NCBI GenBank assembly: GCA_019359125.1
Contig: JAHHHY010000016.1
Location: forward strand, 1 to 64,000
Direction of reading: 5' to 3'
Origin: Pleurocapsa minor GSE-CHR-MK 17-07R
GTDB lineage: Bacteria; Chloroflexota; Anaerolineae; Aggregatilineales; Phototrophicaceae
Length of the DNA: 64,000 nucleotides
Shown: in pieces, positions 50,846 through 61,442 of the stretch
Layout: each line of letters starts with the position of its first letter
Numbering within the stretch: position 1 is the stretch's first letter
Translations under genes and position numbers: made by a program
The notes under the pieces: generated by a model
What the model was told of the DNA's origin: nothing
Database searches by the model: none
What the model saw: the letters and a program-made list of their open reading frames with translations, nothing else

Positions 50846-52240
50846 TTACTGCGCATTCAGCGGCAGCGCCACCACAAAGGTCGTGCCCAGCATCGGCACG
50901 CCAGGGCTTTCGACGGTCACACGGCCGCTGTGCAGCTCGACAATCGCCTTGACGATCGCCAGGCCCAGCCCGGCCCCGCCAGAGTCGCGATTACGCGAAG
51001 AATCGACGCGATAGAAGCGGTCAAACACATGCTTCTGATCGGCCAGCGGGATGCCGTGGCCGGTATCCGCCACGCGCAGGATCGCCTGCTCCCCTTCTGT
51101 CGTCACAGCGACGGTGACGGTCCCGCCCTGCGGCGTGTGCGTCAGCGCATTCTGGATCAGGTTGTTGAGCACCTGCATCAGCCGGTCAGGGTCGACCTTC
51201 ACCTGGACTTCCTGCTCTGGCAGGCTGACGCGCAAAGACACCTGCTGGCGCTGGGCGACCGCCTCAAATGGCGTGATGGCGCGCTCGGCCAGCGCATTCA
51301 GGCTGACCTGCTGCACGCGCATCGGCAGGCGTTTGGCCTCGGCCTGGGCCAGCAGATGCAGGTCGTTCACCAGCGTTTGCAGCAGCGTCACCTGCTCTGA
51401 CAGCACCCGGATCTCGTCTTTGTTCAGCGGATACACGTCATCCAGCAGCGCCTGCAAATTGGCATTGAGGACGGTCAGCGGGGTGCGCAGCTCGTGCGCC
51501 ACATCGGACACCATGCTGCGGCGCAGGCGCTCGGCTTCTTCCAGGCCCTGCGCCATCTCATTGAAAGCGACGGCCATGTCCTGCAGCTCGCTCGATCCGC
51601 GTTTGGCGGCGCGCACGCTCAGGTTGCGGCTGCTCAGGCTGCGCGCTGTCGCGGCAAGCTGAATCAGCGGCCGCGTGAGCTGGCGGCTGACGAGGATACC
51701 TGCAATCACGCTGATGACGCCGGCCAACAGGATGATAAACACGAAGCCGGCAAACAGCGGCCGTGTGAAATCACTCGAGGTCGTGTTTTCGGCGGGCACG
51801 CGCGGCAGATCGATTTCCGCGACATACAGCCTACCCAGCAGTTCGCCGTTCAGCGCCACCGGAATGGCATCTTCAGGCGGAATATTGATGATGGATTCCA
51901 GCGCGCTCGCCTCTTCACCATAGCCCGTGTAAATCAGCCGGTCGAAGGTATCGGTGAAGATGATATGCACTGGCGGCTGATTCAGCCCACGCGGGATGAA
52001 CATGTTCTGGGCATCGAGGAAATCTTCCACGCCATCCCACGAGCCGTTCTGCTGATAGTAGCCCGTGATCTGTTCCACCAGGCCGCCGGTCGATTGCAGC
52101 TCGGCGGCGATGATGCCCGTCGGCAGACCCGCGCTCAGGAACTGCGAGGTAATCAACCCCAGCAGCAGAAATGAGGCCAGAATGACGAGGGTGAAAGACA
52201 GGCTCAGCCGCACCCACATCCGATTCAGCATCTGCCTCAT
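50846..52240 (-). CDS. Sensor histidine kinase, BaeS-like
   Basis: A 464-residue membrane kinase. It has an N-terminal membrane helix (SLSFTLVILASFLLLGLITSQF), an extracytoplasmic domain of ~130 residues, a second helix (PLFAGFVFIILLAGVISVIAGILV), HAMP, HisKA with phospho-acceptor His249 (SDVAHELRTPL), and HATPase_c (NLIQNALTH, DTGHGIP, GGAGLGLAI). Its start overlaps the response regulator stop by 4 nt, so the two form one two-component system. The signal is unknown. The adjacent efflux and binding-protein genes are possible targets. Confidence 0.95.
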   Translation of the reverse strand: MRQMLNRMWVRLSLSFTLVILASFLLLGLITSQFLSAGLPTGIIAAELQSTGGLVEQITGYYQQNGSWDGVEDFLDAQNMFIPRGLNQPPVHIIFTDTFDRLIYTGYGEEASALESIINIPPEDAIPVALNGELLGRLYVAEIDLPRVPAENTTSSDFTRPLFAGFVFIILLAGVISVIAGILVSRQLTRPLIQLAATARSLSSRNLSVRAAKRGSSELQDMAVAFNEMAQGLEEAERLRRSMVSDVAHELRTPLTVLNANLQALLDDVYPLNKDEIRVLSEQVTLLQTLVNDLHLLAQAEAKRLPMRVQQVSLNALAERAITPFEAVAQRQQVSLRVSLPEQEVQVKVDPDRLMQVLNNLIQNALTHTPQGGTVTVAVTTEGEQAILRVADTGHGIPLADQKHVFDRFYRVDSSRNRDSGGAGLGLAIVKAIVELHSGRVTVESPGVPMLGTTFVVALPLNAQ

Positions 52241-52962
52241 GGTTCACCCAGCCTATAGCCGATGCCATACACCGTCTGGATGTAGACCGGCTGGTTCGGA
52301 TTCGGCTCAATCTTTTTGCGCAGGTTGCGGATGTGGCTGTCCAGCGTGCGTTCCAGCGTCTCGTAGTCATAGCCCAGCCGCTTCTGCACCAGCTCGGCCC
52401 GCGAGAACGGGTAGCTGGGCTGGCGGATGAGCAGCGCCAGCAGGTTGAATTCGGTCGGCGTCAGGTCGATGGCGCGGTCATTCAGCGTGACGTGATGGCG
52501 CGCCATATCGACGACCAGGTCTTTATAGCGGTAGATGCGCTCGGTCGTGGCAGACGCCTCTAAGTCGCGCCTGCGGAAGGTCGAGCGCACGCGCGCCACA
52601 ATCTCGCGCGGGTTGAACGGCTTGGTCACATAGTCGTCGGCGCCCATCTCCAGGCCAATGATCTTGTCGGTGTCGTCCACCCGCGCCGTCAGCATCAGGA
52701 TATGGGTGTGGGCCAGGTGTTCGCTGGTGCGGATGGCACGCGTGATCTCCAGGCCGTCCTTCATCGGCAGCATCAGGTCCAGAATGACCAGTTCCGGGCG
52801 TTCACGCGTGAGGATGTGCATGGCGGTATTGCCGTCGTTGGCCGTGAACACGGTGTAGCCGGCCTGCTCCAGATAGGCCCGCACCACGCGCACGATCTCT
52901 TTGTCGTCATCCACGATCAGCACGCGCTGGTCTTCGGGTCGGGTTACTGCGTTGTCCATCAT
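52237..52962 (-). CDS. OmpR/PhoB-family response regulator
   Basis: A 241-residue regulator. The receiver domain has Asp18-Asp20 (VDDD), phospho-acceptor Asp62 (VILDLMLP), Thr in LTARVDD and Lys in VTKPF. A winged-helix DNA-binding domain follows (DLTPTEFNLLALLIRQP, RTLDSHIRNLRKKIE, VYGIGYRL). The start is put at ATG 52962, since AGGA at the second codon of the longer frame fits as its ribosome-binding site. It is coupled to the downstream kinase (ATGA overlap). Confidence 0.95.
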   Translation of the reverse strand: MMDNAVTRPEDQRVLIVDDDKEIVRVVRAYLEQAGYTVFTANDGNTAMHILTRERPELVILDLMLPMKDGLEITRAIRTSEHLAHTHILMLTARVDDTDKIIGLEMGADDYVTKPFNPREIVARVRSTFRRRDLEASATTERIYRYKDLVVDMARHHVTLNDRAIDLTPTEFNLLALLIRQPSYPFSRAELVQKRLGYDYETLERTLDSHIRNLRKKIEPNPNQPVYIQTVYGIGYRLGEP

Positions 52963-53007
52963 CAGATTCCTCATGACAGCTGTATTGGTTGGGTGTAAAC
53001 GGGCGAA

Positions 53008-53045
53008 ACCTCACCCCCGAAACCCTGCGGTTTTGGGGATGAGGT
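53008..53045. repeat. Hairpin repeat, ACCTCACCCC type
   Basis: ACCTCACCCCC at the left and GGGGATGAGGT at the right, with inner AAACC-CTGC-GGTTT. It sits between the double binding-protein gene and the response regulator. There is no T-run, so termination is uncertain. Confidence 0.6.
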
Positions 53046-53075
53046 CTTGCCGGACTGGCGGCTGGCTAGGGACAT

Positions 53076-55316
53076 TCAGTCTCCGCACCAGGCCACGCAC
53101 GCGCCATCCAGATAGCGGCTGGCTTCGCTCACTGCGCCGTCCTCCATGCTGACGATCAGCACCGAGCTGGTCAGGGCGCCGCTCCCCGTCGTGGCCGGGG
53201 TATAGTCGCCCTGCACGCCGGTATACGACTCCTGATCGAGCAGCCACGAGCGCACGTCGCTCACGGCGATACCACTTTCGCTGACCGCATCATGCACCAG
53301 ATAGACCGCATCGTAATAGGCGGCGCTCTGCGGAATCGGGCTGGCGTTGTAGCGGTCTTCAAAGCGCGCCACAAAGTCGGCCGTCGCCCACGAGCTACCC
53401 GTGGACCACCAGTTCACCGGCCCCACCACCTGCACATCCACGCCGCTGTGCTGCTCAACGAATTCCGGCGTCAGGTAGCCATACACGAACACGCCATCCC
53501 AGCCCGCCGCGTCGAGCGCGGACAGCAGTGACGAGGCCGCCGGCTGCGTCGACCACACGGCCACCGCCTCGACGCCGCTGTCGACCAGCTGCGCCGCAAC
53601 CTCCGTCAGGTCCGTTTCGCCCACGTTATGCTCCAGCGCCAGCAGCACCTCGCCATCATCAGAAGCCGCGATGCCACTTTCAAACGCGCTGATGCCATCC
53701 ACGCCATAGTCGGCATTCACGGCGACCGTGGCGATGCGCGTCAGGCCCAGGTTCTCCGTCAGGTAATCAGCGGCGGAGGCGGCCAGCGATTCGTCGGTCG
53801 GGCGCAGCTGGAACACATAGTCGCCCGATTCCACGCGGCTGATCTGCGGGCTGGTGGCTGTCACCAGTTGAAGCACAGACGAATCCTCGGCAGCATTCAG
53901 GCTGTTCATGATTTGTCCATTGTAATCCGGCCCCAGCACGATCTGCACACCGTCATCGGCGGCTTCCTGCAATGCGCTTTCGGCTTCCTCGTCGGAATTG
54001 GCTTCGTACACATTCAGCGAGAGCGTGTAGCGCGTGTTGTCCGGGTCGATCAGCCCGCCCTGGGCGTTGATTTCGCGGATGGCCAGGCGCACGGCATCCT
54101 CGATGCTGGCGGTCGTGCTGGCGGTCACATCGCCCTCCGCCACGATCAGGCCCAGGCGCAGCGTGCCATTGGCGTCTACGTCTTCGCCCGTGGTATCGGC
54201 CAGCCAGTATGACGGGCAGTTCTGGCACGTTTCGCCAGCATAGACAGCGGCCTCCAGCGTGCGGCCCGCGCTGCGCTGCACCAGGCGCACGCTGTCGGTC
54301 TGCGCGCCCTCATACGTGCCCTGCACGCCGGTCAGGTCGCCGGTGCCGCGCAGCCAGGTATTGACTGACGAGGCCGTGGCGCTGCCCGCATCCACCGCCG
54401 CCGCGATCAGGTTGACGGCATCGTAGTAGGCGGCCGAGCCGTCTTCCGGCTGGGCATTCCAGCGGGCGCTGTACTCGCGCACGAATGCCTGGCTGGCCGC
54501 ATCATAAGCTGCCGACGTCCAGCCAGTCAGGCTGAAGACCTCGCTGTCGGTCTCGATATCCAGCAGCGGCGCGCCGCCGTAGACGATCACGCCTTCCCAG
54601 CGCGCCGCCTCCAGCGCCTCAATCAGGCGGGTGACCTGCGCCTCACGCGCCCAGATAAACACGGCCTGTGCGCCGGAATCGCGCAGCGTCTGCGCCTCCA
54701 CACTGAAATTGGTGCGGTCGGCATCGAAGGTGATATCGGTCACGATCGCGTCGGCGCCGGCCTCGGCTTCAAAGGCGTCGTGCGCGTCGGTGGCGCTGGA
54801 CGTGGTCGCCGTCAGCATGCCGATGCTGTCAAACTGGCGCTCGTTGGCCAGATAATCGGCGGCGGCCTGGGCCCACTCGCTCGTCTGGCTGGAGAGCGCG
54901 TAGATCGAAGTCGTGGCCGGGGCATCGGGATTGCCCAGCAGCACCGGCACGTCCGGCGTGCCCGCATTCTGGATGGCCTGCGCCAGCGTCGGATCATCCG
55001 GCCCCAGCACCGCGACCACGTTATCGGCCACGGCATCGGCCAGCGCATCGACGGCCTCGGCCTGGGTATCCGCCTCGTAGTACAAGACCTCGAAGCCATA
55101 GCGCCGGTTATCCGTGGCGACCACGCCGTTATCATCGTTGATCTGCGCGGCGGCCAGCACAGCGGCCTGATAGAGCGCGCTGTTTTCGCCGCTGCTGCCC
55201 CCGATAAAGCCGATGCGCAGCGTTTCATCCAGTCTGTTCTGGGCCGAAGCGGCCAGCGCCGCGCCCAGCAGGGCGGCCACGGTGACACCCCCTGCCAACA
55301 CTTGTTTTGCGTTCAT
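53076..55316 (-). CDS. Secreted double periplasmic-binding protein
   Basis: A 746-residue exported protein with two homologous branched-chain amino-acid-type binding domains (Peripla_BP_6/ANF receptor fold) in one chain. The signal peptide ends at ASA|QN. Domain 1 starts LRIGFIGGSSGENSALYQAA and domain 2 starts LRLGLIVAEGDVTASTTAS. Each repeats YYDAV...LTGVQG/YTGVQG and ends in a Cys pair (CQNC and CVAWC). There is no lipobox, and no permease or ATPase of the Liv type is nearby. The domains may bind a ligand for signalling, perhaps to the neighbouring histidine kinase. AAGGA precedes ATG 55316. Confidence 0.85.
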   Translation of the reverse strand: MNAKQVLAGGVTVAALLGAALAASAQNRLDETLRIGFIGGSSGENSALYQAAVLAAAQINDDNGVVATDNRRYGFEVLYYEADTQAEAVDALADAVADNVVAVLGPDDPTLAQAIQNAGTPDVPVLLGNPDAPATTSIYALSSQTSEWAQAAADYLANERQFDSIGMLTATTSSATDAHDAFEAEAGADAIVTDITFDADRTNFSVEAQTLRDSGAQAVFIWAREAQVTRLIEALEAARWEGVIVYGGAPLLDIETDSEVFSLTGWTSAAYDAASQAFVREYSARWNAQPEDGSAAYYDAVNLIAAAVDAGSATASSVNTWLRGTGDLTGVQGTYEGAQTDSVRLVQRSAGRTLEAAVYAGETCQNCPSYWLADTTGEDVDANGTLRLGLIVAEGDVTASTTASIEDAVRLAIREINAQGGLIDPDNTRYTLSLNVYEANSDEEAESALQEAADDGVQIVLGPDYNGQIMNSLNAAEDSSVLQLVTATSPQISRVESGDYVFQLRPTDESLAASAADYLTENLGLTRIATVAVNADYGVDGISAFESGIAASDDGEVLLALEHNVGETDLTEVAAQLVDSGVEAVAVWSTQPAASSLLSALDAAGWDGVFVYGYLTPEFVEQHSGVDVQVVGPVNWWSTGSSWATADFVARFEDRYNASPIPQSAAYYDAVYLVHDAVSESGIAVSDVRSWLLDQESYTGVQGDYTPATTGSGALTSSVLIVSMEDGAVSEASRYLDGACVAWCGD

Positions 55317-55338
55317 GATGTGCTCGTCCTTTCGCCGC

Positions 55339-57394
55339 TTATTCGTAGCGGAGTGCCTCAATCGGTTCAAGAGATGCTGCCTGATTCGCGGGGTAAACCC
55401 CGAAGAAGATGCCCACCAGGGCGGAGAAACCCAGCCCCAGCACGATGGAATTGAGTGAGACGGTGGCGTCCAGCACGCCGCTGGCATTGGCCAGCACGGC
55501 CACGCCCACCCCCGCTGCCACGCCCAGCAGACCGCCCAGCAGGCTGAGGAAGATGGTCTCGATCAGGAACTGCTGCAGGATGTGGCTGCGGCGCGCACCG
55601 ATGGCCTTGCGCAGGCCAATTTCCTTGGTGCGCTCCGTCACGCTGACCAACATGATATTCATGATGCCGATGCCGCCCACCACCAGCGAGATGGCCCCGA
55701 TCGCGCCCAGCAGCACCGTCAGCGTGCCGGTGATCTGGCTGGCCGTCTCCAGAAGCTGGTTCTGGTCGGAGACGTTGAAGTCGTTCTCATCATCGCCGGT
55801 CAGCTCATGCTGGTCGCGCATCACTTCTTCGATGTCGGCGGTGATCGCGTCTGACTGCTCGGTATCCAGCATCTCGACCACGATGCTCGACACATAGTAG
55901 TTGCCGCTGCCGGAAGCGCGTGCGTCAAACAGCTTGCGGTGGCCGGTGGACAGCGGGATATACACCTGGAGGTTCGGGTCTGCGCCGAAGCCGGCATCCT
56001 GCTCCTCAAACACGCCGATGACCTCGTAGCGCGCGCCATCGATGCGGATGTATTCACCCAGCGGATTCAGCCCGCCAAACAGCTCCTCGGCGGCGGACTG
56101 GCCCAGCACGACCACCTGGGCATTGCGCCGATACTGCGCCGGGGTGATGAACTCGCCGATCTCGATGGCGATGTTGCGCACCTCGGCATAGGCCTCGGAT
56201 ACACCCAGCACAGTCGCCGAATAGCTGGTCTGGTCAGAGCGCACGGTGACGCCATTTTCGCTGAACTGGCCCATCACCACGCCGACGTTGTCCACGCGTT
56301 CGGAGATGGCGGCCACATCTTCCATCGTAAGCGTCTGCGAAGCGCCGCCCCCGCCGCCCATAGGCCCAAAGCCACCCGCGCCCGACGATACCGTGAGCAG
56401 GTTGACGCCGGTGCCCTGAATCTGCTCGGTGATGGAGCTGGTGGCGCCCTGGCCCACGGCCAGCAGCGCGACGACCGAGCCCACGCCGATGATCATGCCC
56501 AGCATGGTCAGGAACGAGCGCAGCTTGTTGGCCAGCAGCGCGTTGAAGGCCACCACCAGGTTCTGCCCGATGCTGATGCTGGTGCGCTTCTGATACTGAC
56601 CCTGCAAAATGTCCTTGGCGCTGCTGTCGTCCGTGTCCAGCTCGTGCGGACGCGGGATGAAGACCTGAAGCACCAGCCCCGCCGAGCCAGCCATCGCCAC
56701 CCAGAAACCGACGCCCATCATCTCGACGAAACTGACAGGAATGGGCAGCACGGCATCGATGATAAACAGGCTGATAAAGTAGGCCATCGCCGCCAGGCCA
56801 GCCAGCGTCGTCAGCCCGGTGGCCAGCTTGTTGAAGCGCGGCTTCCAGGCGGCCAGCGCCATCACGGCAAGGCTGACCAGCGCGGCGGCCAGCACCAGCG
56901 GGCGCAGGCTGTCGGTGGGCAGTCCACCGCCGAAGCCGCCGGGCAAGCCGCCCGCCGCGCCGCCGGTCGACTGGGGCTGTGTGCTTTGCGTCGGCGCAGT
57001 CACCGGGGCGGGTGTCGCCTGGGCGGCCGGGGCGACCGACTGGAAGCCGCCGCCGCTTTGCACGGGCGCTGGCGTCGCCTGCGGGGCTGTGCCGCCCATT
57101 TGCCCCATCAGCGCGGGGTCAAAACCTTCCGGGAGCTGTGACGGATCAAAACCCTCCGGAAGCTGGAACTGCGATGGGTCGAAGCCCTCGGGTAACTGCA
57201 TTTGCGAGGGATCGAAGCCTTCCGGCAGCGTGATGCCCGCGGGCAGCGCGCCCGTCCCGAACGACGACCAGGGTGCCAGCACCACGTAGGCGAACAGCAC
57301 GACCAGGGCCAGCGCGCCGACGATGAGGTTCTTGCGGTACAGCGCCAGCGTCTGCCGGTTCACGATGCCCTGAAGGCGCGCGGGCAGCCGCAGT

Positions 57395-57417
<23 letters not shown>
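55339..57417 (-). CDS. MacB-like ABC permease with extended N-terminus
   Basis: A 692-residue permease. The last ~420 residues are a canonical MacB/FtsX permease: [33 protein letters not shown], a periplasmic core, and three C-terminal helices ([21 protein letters not shown]). The first ~270 residues are unusual. They have one helix at ~31-50, four LPEGFDPSQ-type repeats at 64-102, a Gln/Pro/Thr-rich stretch, and three more helices. The start overlaps the ATPase gene by 23 nt. It works with the ATPase at 57395 and the adaptor at 58171 to export a peptide, lipid or drug. Confidence 0.9.
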
Positions 57418-58132
<715 letters not shown>

Positions 58133-58170
58133 AGCGACCTCCGCGATAAAAGTGGGTTCCTGGATCATCA

Positions 58171-59586
58171 TCAGCCTCCGAACGGGCCGCCAAAGCCCGT
58201 CGGGGCTGCGGCTTCTTCTTCGGGGATGATGACCTGCGCGCCCTCGTCCACGCCGGTCACGACTGTCAGGCCGTCCAGCGTGCTGCCCGTGGTCACGGGC
58301 ACATTGGTGCGCGTGCCGTCGCCCGCCAGCACTTCGACGAATTCATTCGCGCCCAGGCGCTGGATCGCGTCGGTGGGCACTACCAGCACATCCGGCTGGC
58401 TGGCGAGGATGATCTCCACATCGGTCGTCATGCCCACGTACAGCGGCAGCGTGGACGGCGCGCCAAAGTCGATGCGCACGCTGTAGGTCACCGAGCCGTC
58501 ACTGGTTTCCGCGACCGGCGAGATCCGCGTGACCGTGCCTTCCACAATGGTGTCTTCCAGCGCTTCCGGGCTGACCAGCGCGTTCTGGCCCAGCAGGATG
58601 GCCGGGATATCCAGCTCGTCCACCGGCACGTCGATGTGCAGGATGCTGGTATCGACCAGCGTGATGGCCGCTGTGCCGCTGGTCACGGTCTCGCCCACGG
58701 TGATGTCTACCGCGGCAATCGTGCCGCTGAACGGCGCGCTGATTTCCGCGTCTGCCAGCGCCTCACGGGCATTCTCAAGCTCCATTTCAGCCTGTTCCAG
58801 GCGCGCACGCTCAGACGCGATTTCGGTCTCGGTCGGGCCTTCGACCAGCGCGTCATACGAGGCCTGCGCCTGGGCCAGCGAGGCCTGCGCCGAAGCCAGC
58901 TGGATTTCCAGCTCGGAGAGCGTGGTCGTATTGTCGCACTGCGCCTGCGCCAGCATGACCGCGTTTTCTGCCTCCCGCAGCGCCGTGCCCGCCGACGAAT
59001 CCGGGTCGGGGACGAAGGCTGCGTCCATGCTGAACCCGTCATTCACATACTCGGTATAGGCGCGCTCGGCATCGTCCAGGTCGCGCTGGCGGTCGGTCAC
59101 ATCAGAGCAGTTCAGGGTGATGCTGTTGGGCGCGTTGTCCAGGCTGACCTGCGCCTGCAAGACCTGTGACTGCGCCGAGGCCAGGCTGGACTGCGCCTGG
59201 GCAATCTCGCTGGCCGACGGCTCGGCGATGAGCTGCTCATAACTGGCCTGCTGCTGGGCCAGCGACAGCTCCTGCAGGCGAATCTGATAGGCCAGCGTGT
59301 CGGTATTCAGGCGGGCCAGCGGCTGGCCTTCCGTCACCGTCTCGCCCACCGACACCAGCACCTCGGAGACCTGCCCGGAGGTGCCGAAGGTCAGATACAC
59401 ACTGCGCTCGGCATTGACGCTGCCAGAGCTTTCGACTGTCTCATTGATGGTGGTGCGCTCCACCACAACCGTCTCGATATTCTGTGCGCTGGCGACCCCC
59501 TGCTGGTCAGCCAGCAGGTTTGGCACCACCAGGATGGCAGTGATGGCTGCCGCCCCAACTACCCCGATCAGAATCCATCTCCGCAT
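58171..59586 (-). CDS. Membrane-fusion/adaptor protein, HlyD/MacA-like
   Basis: A 471-residue exported adaptor. After an N-terminal helix ([22 protein letters not shown]) it has a lipoyl/biotinyl-type half ([27 protein letters not shown]), a long coiled coil with tandem [11 protein letters not shown]-type heptads, the second lipoyl half ([18 protein letters not shown]), and a beta-barrel ([18 protein letters not shown]). This is the usual MacA/HlyD order. It starts the efflux operon. Outer-membrane TolC is not expected in a Chloroflexota cell, so the adaptor probably modulates the permease. The upstream spacer to 59841 has no other gene. Confidence 0.9.
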   Translation of the reverse strand: MRRWILIGVVGAAAITAILVVPNLLADQQGVASAQNIETVVVERTTINETVESSGSVNAERSVYLTFGTSGQVSEVLVSVGETVTEGQPLARLNTDTLAYQIRLQELSLAQQQASYEQLIAEPSASEIAQAQSSLASAQSQVLQAQVSLDNAPNSITLNCSDVTDRQRDLDDAERAYTEYVNDGFSMDAAFVPDPDSSAGTALREAENAVMLAQAQCDNTTTLSELEIQLASAQASLAQAQASYDALVEGPTETEIASERARLEQAEMELENAREALADAEISAPFSGTIAAVDITVGETVTSGTAAITLVDTSILHIDVPVDELDIPAILLGQNALVSPEALEDTIVEGTVTRISPVAETSDGSVTYSVRIDFGAPSTLPLYVGMTTDVEIILASQPDVLVVPTDAIQRLGANEFVEVLAGDGTRTNVPVTTGSTLDGLTVVTGVDEGAQVIIPEEEAAAPTGFGGPFGG

Positions 59587-59841
59587 CTTCAGTCCTCCTC
59601 AGGCTGCCTGTGCCAGGCACAGGGCGCTGCTTTCATGACATTGGCGATACCTTTCATTCTGCCGGGCGAATATGCAGAACTTATGGAGAGCGTCTCCAGC
59701 TTGTATAGAAGTGCCACGCGAAGGAATTGCACGGCGTCTGCACCGGCCCTCCATCAGTTCTGCATCAGCGCGAGCCTATAGTGAGGGCACAGCCCTTTGG
59801 CGCACTGCGCCTGCACCTGCTTAGTTCTGGAGGAAATGACC

Positions 59842-60741
59842 ATGAATCACCGCCACCCCCGCCGCCTGCTGGCTATCACGCTCATGCTGATACTCAGCCT
59901 GTTCGCGGGCATCTTCGCCGTCAGCGCCGACGAAAGCTTCACTGTCACCGCCATCGGCACCGTCAATGTACGCAGCGGCCCGGGCACGGGCTATTCGATC
60001 ATCGGGCGCCTGTTCAACAACCAGAGCGTCACGGCCAATGGGCGCGAGAGCACCAGCAATGACTGGCTGCGCGTGGACTATGAGGGGTCGGAAGGATGGG
60101 TGTCTGCCAGTTATGTCGTGCTGGCGGGCGACCCGACCACGCTGACTATCGTCGAGGCCGCCTCGGCGGAGACTTTTGTGGGCAATACCGGCGTAACTGT
60201 GACGCTGGAGGACAGCACGAATATCCGCGTGGGGCCGGGGACCAACTATCCGGTGATTGCAGCGGGCCAATCGGGCGACCAGTTCGACATCACGGGCCGT
60301 TCCGCCTATGACGCGCGCATCGTGTGTTTTGGCAATCAGCTCAATGACCTGCTGACCGAAGAAGCGCCGGAGGATGTGTGGCTGGAAGTGAACTTTAACG
60401 GCTTCCCCGGCTGGGTGAATTACGCGGTCGTGACCGTCAGCGGGGATTTGTGCAGCGTGGAAGAAGCCGATGCGTCGATGCCCGAAGATGCGCTGGCCAA
60501 CGAGCTGTTTGGCCGCGTGCTGGTCACCACGCTGGAGAATGTCAATCTGCGCGCCAGCAATTTCACCAGCGCCGAAGTCATCGGCGTGATTCCCTTCAAC
60601 ACGACGCTCACGGCTGAGGCGCGCGATGCCTCAGGGAATCGCGTGCGCGTGACCTGGCAGGGCGAGACTGGCTGGATCTCGACCGTCTATATCGAGGTCT
60701 CGTCGGGCAACCTGGACAACCTGACCGAGGCCCAGGAATAA
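59842..60741 (+). CDS. Secreted protein with three SH3-type domains
   Basis: A 299-residue exported protein. The signal peptide (LLAITLMLILSLFAGIFAVSA|DE) precedes three bacterial SH3 (SH3_3) domains, seen as GTVNVRSGPGTGYSIIGRL, STNIRVGPGTNYPVIAAG and ENVNLRASNFTSAEVIGV. Such domains bind peptidoglycan or other envelope polymers. ATG 59842 is chosen because GGAGGA is 7 nt upstream. A TATAGT sequence at 59777-59782 may be its -10. The gene is divergent from the efflux operon. Confidence 0.88.
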   Translation: MNHRHPRRLLAITLMLILSLFAGIFAVSADESFTVTAIGTVNVRSGPGTGYSIIGRLFNNQSVTANGRESTSNDWLRVDYEGSEGWVSASYVVLAGDPTTLTIVEAASAETFVGNTGVTVTLEDSTNIRVGPGTNYPVIAAGQSGDQFDITGRSAYDARIVCFGNQLNDLLTEEAPEDVWLEVNFNGFPGWVNYAVVTVSGDLCSVEEADASMPEDALANELFGRVLVTTLENVNLRASNFTSAEVIGVIPFNTTLTAEARDASGNRVRVTWQGETGWISTVYIEVSSGNLDNLTEAQE

Positions 60742-60770
60742 GCCCAGCGCACTTTCGATCAGGCATTTTC

Positions 60771-60806
60771 AACGCCCCTCGTTCGCGCGAATGAGGGGCG
60801 TTTTGA
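60771..60806 (+). terminator. Intrinsic terminator of the SH3 protein gene
   Basis: The stem AACGCCCCTC/GAGGGGCGTT (60771-60780 with 60793-60802) has an inner TTCG-CG-CGAA extension and is followed by TTTTGATTT. Confidence 0.85.
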
Positions 60807-60857
60807 TTTCAGGGGCAGGAATTTCGAGCCATTTCAGCGCATTTGAAGATTGGGGTA

Positions 60858-60886
60858 TTGACAGATTTCCTGAAGACTAATATAGT
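60858..60886 (+). promoter_or_regulatory. Strong sigma-70-type promoter of the DUF4260 gene
   Basis: A perfect -35 TTGACA (60858-60863), a 17-nt spacer and a TATAGT -10 (60881-60886). It is the best two-box promoter in the window. An extended dyad covers the -10 region. Confidence 0.8.
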
Positions 60887-60911
60887 TAGTTTATCAGCTA
60901 ACGACATTAGT
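60876..60911. promoter_or_regulatory. 36-bp symmetric operator over the -10 region
   Basis: The sequence is a perfectly spaced double dyad: ACTAAT-3-GTTAG-8-CTAAC-3-ATTAGT. It spans the -10 and the transcription start of the promoter at 60858, so a dimeric or tetrameric repressor (for example of the TetR, PadR or MarR type) is likely to bind here. The repressor gene is not in the window. Confidence 0.75.
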
Positions 60912-60929
60912 TTTCAAACGGAGAAGATC

Positions 60930-61352
60930 ATGATCAACAGCCTGAACGCCACGTCCGCCAACACCAACGTTTCCGCCAGCAAGCCCGCTTCGTTCCCGCT
61001 CAGCATGCCGAACCTGCTGCTGCGCCTGGAAGGATTCGCCTTCTTCATGGCCGCCATCGCCGTCTACGCCAGCCAGGGCTTCAGCGGCGTCGCCTTCGCG
61101 CTGCTGCTGCTGGTGCCCGACGTGAGCATGCTGGGGTATCTGGTGAATGTGCGCGTGGGCAGCCGCCTGTATAACATCGTTCACGCCTACAACCTGCCGC
61201 TCATCCTGATCGCGCTGGGCGTCGCGCTGAGTGCGCCGGTCGCGCTGCAAATCGGCCTGATCTGGTTCGCCCATAACAGCATGGACCGCGTCGCCGGGTA
61301 TGGCCTGAAGTACGCGACGACGTTCAAGGACACGCATATCCAGCACGTGTAA
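60930..61352 (+). CDS. DUF4260 membrane protein
   Basis: A 140-residue protein. It has the DUF4260 pattern: LLRLEGFAFFMAAIAVYA, LLVPDVSMLGYLVNVRVGSRLYNIVHAYNLP and IWFAHNSMDRVAGYGLKY...FKDTHI. About four hydrophobic segments are present. Function unknown; members are small integral membrane proteins. GGAGAAG precedes ATG 60930. It lies behind a strong promoter with an operator, so it is probably induced by a specific stimulus. A terminator follows at once, so it is a single-gene unit. Confidence 0.9.
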   Translation: MINSLNATSANTNVSASKPASFPLSMPNLLLRLEGFAFFMAAIAVYASQGFSGVAFALLLLVPDVSMLGYLVNVRVGSRLYNIVHAYNLPLILIALGVALSAPVALQIGLIWFAHNSMDRVAGYGLKYATTFKDTHIQHV

Positions 61353-61377
61353 TGCACCCGCAGTCACAAACCCTATG

Positions 61378-61412
61378 AAAAACAGGATGCCATACGCGGG
61401 CATCCTGTTTTT
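61378..61412. terminator. Bidirectional intrinsic terminator
   Basis: A perfect 14-bp stem AAAAACAGGATGCC/GGCATCCTGTTTTT (61378-61391 with 61399-61412). The A5 and T5 ends allow both directions, serving the DUF4260 gene and the convergent DUF3179 gene. Confidence 0.9.
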
Positions 61413-61442
61413 GTTTGCCCGCTCAGCGGCACGAAGCGCGCA

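Noticed and set aside
53008-53045. Terminator between the double binding protein and the response regulator
   Set aside because: The hairpin is a member of a dispersed repeat family and lacks a T-run on either side, so it is listed as a repeat only.
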